Assembly (NCBI GenBank): GCA_002423495.1
Contig: DIWN01000043.1
Span: 774-13,285, forward strand
DNA from: Anaerolineaceae bacterium UBA6105
GTDB taxonomy: Bacteria; Chloroflexota; Anaerolineae; Anaerolineales; Anaerolineaceae
Length of the DNA: 12,512 nucleotides
Reading direction: 5' to 3'
This document shows, in pieces, positions 1 through 6,119 of this stretch (positions are counted from its first letter, which is position 1; every line of letters starts with the position of its first letter). The notes beneath the pieces are model-generated. The model did no database searches. It worked only from the letters and a program-made list of their open reading frames with translations, and was not told where the DNA came from. A program made the position numbers and the translations under genes.

Positions 1-149
1 GCTACCGCGAAGACCAGTATGAGCAGTTGATGGACGCGGTCTACCGGCGCCGGGGCTGGACGGAAAACGGCATCCCAACCCCCGAACGCTTGAAGGATAT
101 TGGCATGGACCTGCCAGAGCTAATGGAAGTGATCGAGCCAAAACTGTGA
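1..149 (+). CDS. Aldehyde ferredoxin oxidoreductase, C-terminal fragment
   Basis: Only the last 48 codons lie in the window; the reading frame is entered at base 3 and ends with TGA at 147-149. The tail contains RRRGWTENGIPTPERLKDIG, which matches the very conserved end of aldehyde ferredoxin oxidoreductases (RGW-x-x-x-G-x-P-T-x-x-x-L-x-x-L/I-G). Those are cytoplasmic enzymes with a tungsten or molybdenum bis-pterin cofactor and an Fe4S4 cluster that oxidise aldehydes to acids with ferredoxin. The catalytic and cluster-binding parts are outside the window, so substrate class cannot be judged. The two following genes, a ubiquitin-like sulfur carrier and an E1-like activating enzyme, are a familiar companion set for AOR genes and support the call. 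The stop codon overlaps the next start (GTGA). Confidence 0.78.
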   Translation, partial: YREDQYEQLMDAVYRRRGWTENGIPTPERLKDIGMDLPELMEVIEPKL

Positions 150-343
150 TCAAGGTCAATACCGAAGATTATCCCTGGCATCCCGGCATGACCGTAACAG
201 CCCTGCTGGATGAAAAGTTGTTCACCTTCAGGCACATCATCGTGCGCGTTAACGGCGAGTTTGTGCCTGAAGAGGATTACGAAAAGCAGCTCATCGTGGA
301 TGGGGATGACGTTTTGGTGCTGCACCTGATGGCGGGAGGATAA
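146..343 (+). CDS. ThiS/MoaD-family ubiquitin-like sulfur carrier protein
   Basis: This 65-aa beta-grasp protein has the usual ThiS/MoaD pattern: an N-terminal strand, a hydrophobic helix around residues 14-22, the IIVRVNGEFV strand near 31-40, DGDDVLVLHL near 52-61, and a C-terminal Gly-Gly. In this family the terminal glycine is adenylated by an E1-like enzyme and then carries sulfur as a thiocarboxylate for thiazole, molybdopterin/tungstopterin or other sulfur transfer. The start is GTG at 146, overlapping the AOR stop by 4 bp, so translational coupling is likely. The next gene encodes the matching E1-like enzyme 5 bp downstream. Placement behind AOR makes a role in tungstopterin or molybdopterin synthesis the best guess. 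The sequence alone does not separate ThiS from MoaD; the length and the DGD motif lean toward ThiS-like. Confidence 0.8.
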   Translation: MIKVNTEDYPWHPGMTVTALLDEKLFTFRHIIVRVNGEFVPEEDYEKQLIVDGDDVLVLHLMAGG

Positions 344-348
344 GCAAG

Positions 349-1029
349 ATGGAACGTTACCTGCGTAATCAAGATGCAATAGATGAGGCAGAACAGGCGA
401 CCCTGGCCATTAACCGTGTGCTCGTGGTTGGCTGCGGGGGACTTGGTGGCATGGTCATTGAATGCCTCGCCCGGATTGGTGTGGGACATTTGCGCGTTGT
501 GGATGGGGATCTTTTTGAGGCAAGTAACCTCAACCGTCAATTGCTGAGCTCGACGATGAACCTTGGCAGACCCAAGACCCTGGCGGCTAAGCAGCGCGTG
601 ATGGCGGTCAACCCGCTGGTGGAAGTCGACGCGGTGCAGGCAAATCTCACTGCCGAAAACGCCCTGGAACTGTTGGCGGATTGCGATGTGGCGGTGGATT
701 GCCTGGACAATATTCCCACCCGTTTGTTTTTGCAGCAGGCGGCGAAAACTGCCGGAGTACCTTTGGTGCACGGCGCCGTTGCGGGCTGGGTTGGGCGTGT
801 ATGCGTGATCCAACCCGGTGAGGACCTGCTGAACTTGCTCTATCCCGAATCGGGGGAATCGCAGGGGGAGGAGCAACAGATGGGCACACTCTCGTTCACG
901 GCGGCGCTGACAGCGTCCTGGCAGGCGGCTGAAGCGGTCAAGTTGCTGCTCGGAAAGTCTGGTCTGCAGGCTGAGATCCTCGAAGTTGACTTGTTGAGCG
1001 GGTCTGCCAACCGCTTCCGCTTGGTTTAA
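349..1029 (+). CDS. HesA/MoeB/ThiF family E1-like adenylating enzyme
   Basis: A 226-aa protein with the E1-superfamily Rossmann fold: GCGGLG nucleotide loop at residues 28-33, acidic D52/D54 after the second strand, NLNRQ at 60-64 (ATP-binding Asn and Arg), K81 in the following helix, and DCLDN at 117-121 with the magnesium-type Asp120. Known relatives adenylate the Gly-Gly tail of a ThiS/MoaD-type protein, and such a protein is encoded just upstream. It is shorter than MoeB or ThiF (about 250 aa) and lacks the paired CxxC zinc motifs: where MoeB has CYRC after the 'PG' turn, this protein reads DLLNLLYP (159-166), and no C-terminal CxxC is present. It therefore belongs to the zinc-less, HesA-like subgroup. 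The ATG is preceded by GGAGGA at 335-340, 8 nt upstream. Likely cytoplasmic, last gene of the AOR operon. Confidence 0.85.
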   Translation: MERYLRNQDAIDEAEQATLAINRVLVVGCGGLGGMVIECLARIGVGHLRVVDGDLFEASNLNRQLLSSTMNLGRPKTLAAKQRVMAVNPLVEVDAVQANLTAENALELLADCDVAVDCLDNIPTRLFLQQAAKTAGVPLVHGAVAGWVGRVCVIQPGEDLLNLLYPESGESQGEEQQMGTLSFTAALTASWQAAEAVKLLLGKSGLQAEILEVDLLSGSANRFRLV

Positions 1030-1080
1030 CTTAGCTAAAAATCATTTTTTGTTATCAATGGCAATCTGACCCGTGTTCGG

Positions 1081-1103
1081 CATCGCTAGCGAAGCGCGGC
1101 GAT
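1081..1103 (+). repeat. Dispersed repeat, copy 1 (partial)
   Basis: This 23-bp unit (CATCGCTAGCGAAGCGCGGCGAT) recurs with one difference at 1120-1142 and in altered form at 1256-1301. Its ends are ATCGC...GCGAT inverted repeats. It resembles the widespread intergenic 'GTCATCGCGAGCGAAGCGTGGCGATCT' class of dispersed repeats. No gene is seen here. Confidence 0.7.
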
Positions 1104-1116
1104 TTTCCTCTAATCC

Positions 1117-1240
1117 CGTCATCGCTAGCGAAGCGTGGCGATCTACCTTTTATCTATTCCAATCACATAAATGCAGACTGCCACGCCCCTTCCGCATCTG
1201 TGGGTTGGCTTCTTCAACAGAACCGGGGCTCGCAGTGACG
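1117..1240 (+). repeat. Inverted-repeat dispersed element, copy 2 (apparently complete)
   Basis: The left arm starts CGTCATCGCTAGCGAAGCG and continues to GCGTGGCGATCT (1133-1144). The right side holds the inverted counterparts AGACTGCCACGC (1175-1186; 10 of 12 bases complementary to GCGTGGCGATCT) and CTCGCAGTGACG (1229-1240; reverse complement CGTCACTGCGAG). The whole 124-bp unit is thus an imperfect palindrome of the REP/MITE-like kind found between genes. The stretch just inside the left arm, CTACCTTTTATCTATTCC, is repeated in slightly changed form after copy 3. No coding capacity is evident. Confidence 0.65.
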
Positions 1241-1255
1241 AATCCCCTCCCCCGT

Positions 1256-1301
1256 CATCGCGAGCGAAGCATCCTGTGCCCGCGAAGCAGGGTATGGCGA
1301 T
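1256..1301 (+). repeat. Dispersed repeat, copy 3 (left half, with internal insertion)
   Basis: CATCGCGAGCGAAGC (1256-1270) is followed by about 20 bp not present in copies 1 and 2 (ATCCTGTGCCCGCGAAGCAG), then GGTATGGCGATC. The following CTGCCTTTTATTTTTCC matches the interior of copy 2. A right-hand arm is not visible before 1380, so this looks like a truncated or diverged copy. Confidence 0.6.
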
Positions 1302-1431
1302 CTGCCTTTTATTTTTCCAGACCAATGGAATTCAGACGCAGGGGCGAAGCATTTCGAAATTAATGCAATGATATTTACCCGCCGACCGTATAGAATGCTT
1401 CGTCCCTATCGGTAATCTCAACAACAGTGTA

Positions 1432-1586
1432 CGTAGGGCGAGATTGGAAGCACTGTGCATTCATCATAAAAGGACCTTTGTGTGCTTCCAATCCGCCATC
1501 ATGCCATCGATGGTTCACACGGCGGGTTGAGGGGACGATACGTTTGTCCATCACATTGTTCATGGTGCCCTCAATCTTGCCCTACG
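1432..1586. repeat. Nested inverted repeats, possible MITE-like remnant
   Basis: The outer arms CGTAGGGCGAGATTG (1432-1446) and CAATCTTGCCCTACG (1572-1586) are inverted copies with one mismatch in 15. Inside, GATTGGAAGCAC (1442-1453) and GTGCTTCCAATC (1482-1493) form a perfect 12-bp inverted repeat around a 28-bp spacer. It extends outward with one indel (GGCGAGATTGG against CCAATCCGCC). The organisation suggests a small non-autonomous element or a remnant of one. No transposase is visible, and short open frames across it have no recognisable product. Confidence 0.55.
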
Positions 1587-1607
1587 CGTTCGCATCGAGG
1601 ATATAAG
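1578..1607 (+). promoter_or_regulatory. Candidate promoter for the aldehyde dehydrogenase gene
   Basis: TTGCCC (1578-1583) and TATAAG (1602-1607) are separated by 18 bp and lie about 65 bp upstream of the start codon. The match to sigma-70 consensus is moderate. The -35 hexamer sits in the right arm of the nested inverted repeat, so the element may have contributed the promoter. Confidence 0.35.
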
Positions 1608-1633
1608 CTTTGTAAAACATTCCCAAATCCATT

Positions 1634-1657
1634 TTGTTACAATGACTTAAGTAACAA
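1634..1657 (+). promoter_or_regulatory. Operator-like palindrome TTGTTAC-N10-GTAACAA
   Basis: Perfect 7-bp inverted arms TTGTTAC (1634-1640) and GTAACAA (1651-1657) flank an AT-rich 10-bp centre. The site ends two bases before the GGAGG Shine-Dalgarno and 13 bp before the start codon. It could bind a dimeric repressor or fold as an mRNA hairpin close to the ribosome binding site. The regulator is unknown. Confidence 0.45.
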
Positions 1658-1670
1658 CAGGAGGTACAAA

Positions 1671-3245
1671 ATGGCATTCAAACTTACCTATGGCACCATG
1701 TCAAATCCCCCGCAGGAGATGCATGATAGCTTTGATCTGGCACTGGAAAACGTAAAACAAAATCTTGGTAAAGAGTATGCAATGATCATCAACGGCGAAA
1801 AGCGGTTCGCCGCAGATAAACACCACGCCTTTTCTCCCATCGATACCAGTCTGCACCTGACCACCTTCCAAAAAGGCACCGCCAAGGATGCCGACGACGC
1901 GATTGCCGCGGCTAAGGCAGCCTTTCCAAATTGGAAAGCCATGAACTGGGAAGAGCGTGTCTATCTTATGCGTAAATTTGCTGACCGCATTTCAGCGCGT
2001 GTCTATGAAATAAGCGCCGTAGTCAGCCTGGAAGTCGGCAAGAACCGCATGGAAGCGCTTGGGGATGTGGCTGAGACGGAGGACCTCATCCGCTGGGCTG
2101 CTCACATAATGGAGCAAAACGACGGCTACTGCAAACCGCTTGGCTCTGACCCGTTGGAAGGCTTGAAATCCACCAACGAATCTGTCCTCAAACCTTACGG
2201 TGTGTGGCTGGTGATCGTTCCCTTTAACTTCCCGGCATCTCTGGCTGGCGGACCTGTGGGCAATGCCCTGGTTGCTGGAAACACCGTTGTGCTTAAGCCT
2301 GCCACTGACAGCAGCTGGACTGCCTCCCTGTTGATGGAATGCGCGCAGGAAGCCGGCATCCCTGATGGCGTGCTAAACCTGGTGACTGGTCCCGGTTCCA
2401 CGCTTGGCAACGCGCTGACTGCCAACCAGGATGTGGCTGGGCTGACCTTTACCGGTTCGTTGGATGTCGGTATGGGCATCTACCGTGAATTTGCCAACCG
2501 CAAATACCCCCATCCTGTAATCCTGGAAATGGGCGGCAAGAACCCGACCATTGTCTCAAAAAACGCTGATCTGGACCTGGCAGCCATAGGCGTGATGCGC
2601 TCCGCTTTTGGTTTGCAGGGTCAGAAATGCTCAGCCACTTCGCGTGTATTTATCGAAAAACCGGTTTATGAAGCCTTTGTGAGCAAGCTGGTTGCGAATA
2701 CCAACGCCATCAAGATAGGTGACCCAACCCAGCAGGAAAACTGGTTTGGTCCGGTCATCAACCGAAAGGCTTACAAGGATTACGCCAACTATGTGGAAGA
2801 ACTGGCTACCGCAGGCACGATCCTGGCTGGCGGCAAACATTTAACTGAAGGCGAACTTGAGAAGGGTTACTTTTGCGCCCCCACCGTGGTGGCCGAGGTT
2901 CCGCTGGAGCATCGACTGTGGAAAGAGGAAATGTTCCTTCCGATTGTGATGGTCACCCCGGTCGACGATCTCAAACAGGCGATGGAACTGGCAAACGATG
3001 TCGATTATGGTTTGACGGCAGGCTTTGTGGGCGATCCGGATGAAACCGAATGGTTCTTCGATCACATCGAGGCTGGCACGACCTACTCTAACCGTCCGCA
3101 AGGTACCACCACCGGGGCGTGGCCTGGCTTCCAGGCCTTTGGCGGCTGGAAAGGCTCTGGTTCAACCGGAAAGAATGGTGGCGGTTACTATTACCTGCCT
3201 TTGTACATGCACGAGCAGTCTCGCACCAGGGTGAAACGGGCTTGA
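1671..3245 (+). CDS. Aldehyde dehydrogenase, 1-pyrroline-5-carboxylate dehydrogenase group
   Basis: A 524-aa NAD(P)-dependent aldehyde dehydrogenase with all catalytic elements: Asn186 in PFNFP, LKPA with Lys209, FTGS at 260-263, Glu286 in EMGGK, nucleophile Cys320 in GQKC, and the EE pair at 419-420. The N-terminal domain (ALENVKQNLGKEYAMIINGE) and the C-terminal FGGWKGSGSTGK...YMHEQSRT layout resemble P5C dehydrogenases (L-glutamate gamma-semialdehyde to glutamate) more than general ALDHs. No proline dehydrogenase or other proline gene is nearby, so the substrate remains an inference; another semialdehyde is possible. The start is ATG 1671: AGGAGGT (1659-1665) precedes it by 5 nt. The same frame stays open upstream to 1482 but crosses repeats and carries no family sequence. 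Cytoplasmic. An operator-like palindrome lies just upstream. Confidence 0.85.
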   Translation: MAFKLTYGTMSNPPQEMHDSFDLALENVKQNLGKEYAMIINGEKRFAADKHHAFSPIDTSLHLTTFQKGTAKDADDAIAAAKAAFPNWKAMNWEERVYLMRKFADRISARVYEISAVVSLEVGKNRMEALGDVAETEDLIRWAAHIMEQNDGYCKPLGSDPLEGLKSTNESVLKPYGVWLVIVPFNFPASLAGGPVGNALVAGNTVVLKPATDSSWTASLLMECAQEAGIPDGVLNLVTGPGSTLGNALTANQDVAGLTFTGSLDVGMGIYREFANRKYPHPVILEMGGKNPTIVSKNADLDLAAIGVMRSAFGLQGQKCSATSRVFIEKPVYEAFVSKLVANTNAIKIGDPTQQENWFGPVINRKAYKDYANYVEELATAGTILAGGKHLTEGELEKGYFCAPTVVAEVPLEHRLWKEEMFLPIVMVTPVDDLKQAMELANDVDYGLTAGFVGDPDETEWFFDHIEAGTTYSNRPQGTTTGAWPGFQAFGGWKGSGSTGKNGGGYYYLPLYMHEQSRTRVKRA

Positions 3246-3266
3246 TACTTGCATCCGATGTAAAAT

Positions 3267-3295
3267 GAACCAGGTTTGCTACCATATGCTGGTTC
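3267..3295 (+). other. Hairpin between the ALDH gene and the small membrane protein gene
   Basis: GAACCAG (3267-3273) and CTGGTTC (3289-3295) form a 7-bp stem around 15 nt, followed by only three T residues. It could be a weak terminator, a processing site or an attenuator. The loop contains a second short pairing (GGT...ACC). Confidence 0.35.
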
Positions 3296-3314
3296 TTTGA
3301 GGAGGTACGATTTC

Positions 3315-3554
3315 ATGCTCAGAATAATCAGCCGTTTGTTGATGATCGCGGGCACGGTGAGCCTGCTGTGGCTGGCATACGGTTTGATCAGCGGTGAACC
3401 AATCCCGAATTACGTTATCCTTGGGGTCTTGCTTTTCGTTCTGGGGGTGCTCTTCAAGGATCGGGGACCCGCACCTTCGAAGCCAGGTATCAGTCCTCCT
3501 TCCCAACGCAAAAGCCGTGACAAACATCAATCCTGGATTTCAAGGGATGAATAA
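3315..3554 (+). CDS. Small two-helix membrane protein, unknown function
   Basis: A 79-aa protein starting at ATG 3315, chosen because GAGGAGGT (3299-3306) lies 8 nt upstream. In-frame codons further upstream lack such a site. Two hydrophobic segments, about residues 7-25 and 32-48, are joined by the short turn SGEPIPN. They are followed by a hydrophilic, basic and proline-rich tail (49-79, with QRKSRDK). By the positive-inside rule the tail and N-terminus would both face the cytoplasm. I do not recognise a family. It follows the ALDH gene by 69 bp and precedes the hydroxyacid dehydrogenase by 59 bp, so it may be cotranscribed with either. Confidence 0.7.
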   Translation: MLRIISRLLMIAGTVSLLWLAYGLISGEPIPNYVILGVLLFVLGVLFKDRGPAPSKPGISPPSQRKSRDKHQSWISRDE

Positions 3555-3613
3555 ATTTCATTCTATTGCAAGGATATTTTGAGAATCATTGATTTAACTG
3601 GAGAGCACCTGAA

Positions 3614-4642
3614 ATGACAGAAGATAAAAAGATAAGAATTCTCAGCGCGATATCGCTGAACGAAACCCAGGCAGAACGGATCAAGTCAGTTGATAGCCGC
3701 ATTGAACTCCATTGGTATGGGCGCAAAGACGCCGCGCGCATCCCGCTGGAAATGTGGCGCGATGCCGAGATATTGCTGACCAGCGGCACGCCTTTGCCCC
3801 CTCCTGAGCAGGCTCCAGCCCTGAAGTGGATCCAGCTGAATTTCGCCGGTGTAGAAGAAGACTTCCGCCAGGATGTCCATCTGCGCGAAGGCACACAACT
3901 TACCAGCGCCAGTGGAACGATGGTGAGCCAGATGGGCGAATATGTGATGATGGCATTGCTGATGCTTGGGCATAAGGCGCCTGAGATGCTTCGCTATCAG
4001 CAGCAAAAAATCTGGCCTGAGCATCGTATTGAGAAGCTGGAACCGGTTGAACTGCGCGGCAGCACGGTGGGAATCGTGGGCTATGGCTCGATTGGGCGTG
4101 AAGTAGCCCGGCTTTTGTATTCCTACGGCGCCAGGGTGCTGGCTACAAAACGCGACGTCATGCATCCTGAGGAAAAAGGCTATGTCCCGGAGGGTTTGGG
4201 AGATCCGCAGGGGAATTATTTCCACCGGCTCTACCCTAACGAAGCTTTGGACGCTATGTTGAAGGAGTGCGATTTTGTGGTTGTTTCGCCACCGCTTACC
4301 CCAGAGACCCATCAGCTGATTTCCACTGAGCAATTTGCGGAGATGAAACCCGGCGCGTTTTTGGTGAACGTCTCACGCGGACCGGTGGTGGACACTACGG
4401 CCCTGGTCGAGGCTGTCAAATCAGGCAAGCTGGGTGGGGCGGTGCTGGATGTGTTCGAGGAAGAGCCACTGCCAGCGGAAAGCCCGCTTTGGGATGCGCC
4501 AAACGTCTTCATCACTCCACATATCGCCGGAATTAGCAAGAAAAGTATGGACGCCTTAGTGGAATTGTTCGTGATAAATATTGAACGGTATCTCAAGGGG
4601 CAGGAGTTGTACAATTTGATCAATCCTGAAAACGGATACTAA
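3614..4642 (+). CDS. D-isomer-specific 2-hydroxyacid dehydrogenase family protein
   Basis: A 342-aa protein with the D-2-hydroxyacid dehydrogenase layout: catalytic domain 1-~105 and the C-terminal end, and a Rossmann domain from ~110 to ~305. GYGSIG (156-161) is the nucleotide loop, NVSRGPVVD holds catalytic Arg255, FEEEPLP holds Glu284, and PHIAG holds His303, completing the Arg-Glu-His set. The second Rossmann strand ends in ATKRD (177-181); basic residues there, instead of Asp/Glu, suggest NADP(H). The stretch 181-208 is longer than usual between that strand and the next helix. Members of this family reduce 2-oxoacids to D-2-hydroxyacids (glyoxylate/hydroxypyruvate, phosphoglycerate and others); the substrate here is not determinable. 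A GGAGAG ribosome site at 3600-3605 precedes the ATG. The gene ends before a rho-independent terminator. Confidence 0.9.
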   Translation: MTEDKKIRILSAISLNETQAERIKSVDSRIELHWYGRKDAARIPLEMWRDAEILLTSGTPLPPPEQAPALKWIQLNFAGVEEDFRQDVHLREGTQLTSASGTMVSQMGEYVMMALLMLGHKAPEMLRYQQQKIWPEHRIEKLEPVELRGSTVGIVGYGSIGREVARLLYSYGARVLATKRDVMHPEEKGYVPEGLGDPQGNYFHRLYPNEALDAMLKECDFVVVSPPLTPETHQLISTEQFAEMKPGAFLVNVSRGPVVDTTALVEAVKSGKLGGAVLDVFEEEPLPAESPLWDAPNVFITPHIAGISKKSMDALVELFVINIERYLKGQELYNLINPENGY

Positions 4643-4674
4643 TCCTGATTGAAGCTAAGAAAGACCGCCAGAAT

Positions 4675-4699
4675 CTGCTGCAGAGATGCGGCAGTTTTT
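4675..4699 (+). terminator. Rho-independent terminator after the hydroxyacid dehydrogenase
   Basis: CTGCTGC (4675-4681) pairs with GCGGCAG (4688-4694), with one G-U pair, across the loop AGAGAT. A run of five T follows (4695-4699). It lies 33 bp after the stop codon and separates this transcript from rarA. Confidence 0.75.
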
Positions 4700-4721
4700 C
4701 TGTATTTCCCCTTTAAAAAAA

Positions 4722-4733
4722 GAACATAAGTTC
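4722..4733 (+). promoter_or_regulatory. LexA-type SOS box GAAC-ATAA-GTTC upstream of rarA
   Basis: A perfect palindrome matching the Gram-positive-type LexA (DinR) core GAAC-N4-GTTC, extended by one base on each side (AGAAC...GTTCT). It sits exactly where the -35 hexamer would fall relative to the TAGAAT at 4746-4751, the usual arrangement for a repressor site. The downstream gene is a DNA-repair and replication-fork ATPase, a sensible SOS target. No protein data are available here; lexA is not in the window. Confidence 0.6.
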
Positions 4734-4745
4734 TAGACAGCATGG

Positions 4746-4751
4746 TAGAAT
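4746..4751 (+). promoter_or_regulatory. -10 element TAGAAT, probable leaderless start of rarA
   Basis: TAGAAT matches TATAAT at five of six bases and ends 6 bp before the ATG at 4758, so transcription would start at or next to the start codon. No Shine-Dalgarno sequence precedes this ATG. Both facts point to a leaderless mRNA. The -35 position is occupied by the LexA-type palindrome. Confidence 0.5.
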
Positions 4752-4757
4752 TGATCT

Positions 4758-6116
4758 ATGGATCTGTTTGACCACTCCCTGGAAGAGCAATTAAAGCAGC
4801 AAGCCCCACTGGCGGCACGAATGCGCCCGCGCACGCTGGATGACATCGTCGGGCAGAAGCATATCCTGGCGGAGGGCAGCCTGCTGCGGCGGGCAATACA
4901 GGCTGACAGGCTGTTTAGTTCGATCATCCTTTATGGTCCTCCCGGAACCGGCAAGACCACCCTGGCGCGCGTGATTGCCAACACCACCAAGGCGCACTTT
5001 GAGAGCATGAGTGCCGTGCTGGCGGGAGTGGGGGATCTGCGCAAGGCGATCGAGGCAGCCACTGAGCGGCGCCGGCTTTACCAAACCCGCACCATCCTGT
5101 TTATCGACGAAGTCCACCGCTGGAACAAAGCCCAGCAGGACGCGCTTTTGCCGCACGTGGAAAGCGGCTTGATCATGCTGATCGGCGCTACCACCCAGAA
5201 CCCCTATTTTGACGTCATCAAGGCGCTGGTAAGCCGCTCGCGGATGTTTGAACTCAAACCCCTGTCCAAGGAAGACATCCTGATCCTCTTGAGGAGAGCG
5301 CTGGCGGACCCACTGGTGGGCTATGGCAAGCGCCAGGTGACAGTGGATGAGGAAGCTTTTCAGCACCTGGCGGATGTCGCTGGCGGAGATGCCCGTAACG
5401 CGCTAAACGCGCTGGAGCTGGCGGTGGAAACCACGCCGCCTGAGGGAAAACAAACCCATATCACGCTGGATGTGGCACAAGAGTCCATTCAAAGGCGCGC
5501 CATCCTCTACGATAAGACCGACGACCAGCACTACGACACGATCTCAGCTTTCATCAAATCCGTCAGGGGCAGCGACCCGGACGCCGCGCTTTACTGGATG
5601 GCCAAAATGCTTTTGGCGGGGGAAGACCCGCGCTTCGTTCTCAGGCGCTTGATCATCCTCGCCAGTGAGGATATCGGCATGGCTGATCCCAACGCGATGC
5701 TGGTGGCTAATGCTGCCGCGCAGAACTATGAATATATTGGCATGCCCGAAGGTTGGTATCCGATTGCCCATGCGGTGATTTATCTGGCTACCGCACCGAA
5801 ATCCAACTCGGTTGGAGCCTTCTGGGAGATCCAGGAAGAGATCAACCGGAATGGGGCAGGCATGGTGCCGGTTCCTCTGATGGATGCAAGTCGCGATGCC
5901 AAGGGGCTTGGGCATGGACAAGGGTATCTGTATCCACATGCTTTTGATGGACACTGGGTTGGGCAGCAATATTTGCCAGACCACCTGGTCGGAAAGTATT
6001 TTTATAATCCCTCTGAAATTGGTTACGAAGCCCAGGTGGCTGAGCGACTCAAGCGCTGGAGGGAAGAGCAGCTCAAGGCTCTCTCCAAAGAGAATCCACC
6101 TGGGGAAACCAGCTGA
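4758..6116 (+). CDS. rarA: Replication-associated recombination protein A (RarA/MgsA), AAA+ ATPase
   Basis: A 452-aa protein, about the same length as E. coli RarA (447). The N-terminus has the conserved PLAARMRPRTLDDIVGQ. Walker A is GPPGTGKT (60-67), Walker B is ILFIDEVH (113-120), sensor 1 is GATTQNP (143-149), an arginine-finger candidate is in SRSR (159-162), and sensor 2 is GGDARNALNALE (209-220). The C-terminal clamp-loader-like oligomerisation part follows, with SVRGSDPDAALYW (268-280), EDIGMADP (304-311) and APKSNSV (346-352). RarA acts as a tetramer at stalled replication forks and single-strand gaps, on DNA in the cytoplasm. The conserved N-terminus fixes the start at 4758 although no ribosome site precedes it. 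The gene looks monocistronic, bounded by a terminator upstream and a weak hairpin downstream, and is a candidate SOS gene. Confidence 0.95.
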   Translation: MDLFDHSLEEQLKQQAPLAARMRPRTLDDIVGQKHILAEGSLLRRAIQADRLFSSIILYGPPGTGKTTLARVIANTTKAHFESMSAVLAGVGDLRKAIEAATERRRLYQTRTILFIDEVHRWNKAQQDALLPHVESGLIMLIGATTQNPYFDVIKALVSRSRMFELKPLSKEDILILLRRALADPLVGYGKRQVTVDEEAFQHLADVAGGDARNALNALELAVETTPPEGKQTHITLDVAQESIQRRAILYDKTDDQHYDTISAFIKSVRGSDPDAALYWMAKMLLAGEDPRFVLRRLIILASEDIGMADPNAMLVANAAAQNYEYIGMPEGWYPIAHAVIYLATAPKSNSVGAFWEIQEEINRNGAGMVPVPLMDASRDAKGLGHGQGYLYPHAFDGHWVGQQYLPDHLVGKYFYNPSEIGYEAQVAERLKRWREEQLKALSKENPPGETS

Positions 6117-6119
6117 TTC

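Noticed and set aside
277..876. 199-codon minus-strand frame opposite the E1-like gene
   Set aside because: Shadow of a well-supported conserved gene; no motif in the translated product. The same holds for the long minus-strand frames at 3686-4333 and 4791-5366.
1029..1056. Terminator after the E1-like gene
   Set aside because: There is a T run (1045-1050) but only a 4-bp TTTA/TAAA pairing before it, too weak to call.
1081..1301. CRISPR-like array
   Set aside because: Repeat units are unevenly spaced, differ in length and are palindromic elements with related flanks; there are no unique spacers of constant size and no cas genes.
1073..1371. Open frames of 66 and 96 codons on the plus strand
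   Set aside because: They are translations of the dispersed repeats and have no coding character.
1375..1563. 62-codon open frame on the minus strand
   Set aside because: It runs through the nested inverted repeats, has no clear ribosome site and matches no family I recognise; most likely chance coding in an element remnant.
1482..1670. N-terminal extension of the aldehyde dehydrogenase
   Set aside because: The frame is open upstream, but the extension crosses repeat sequence, has no family similarity, and a strong Shine-Dalgarno points to ATG 1671.
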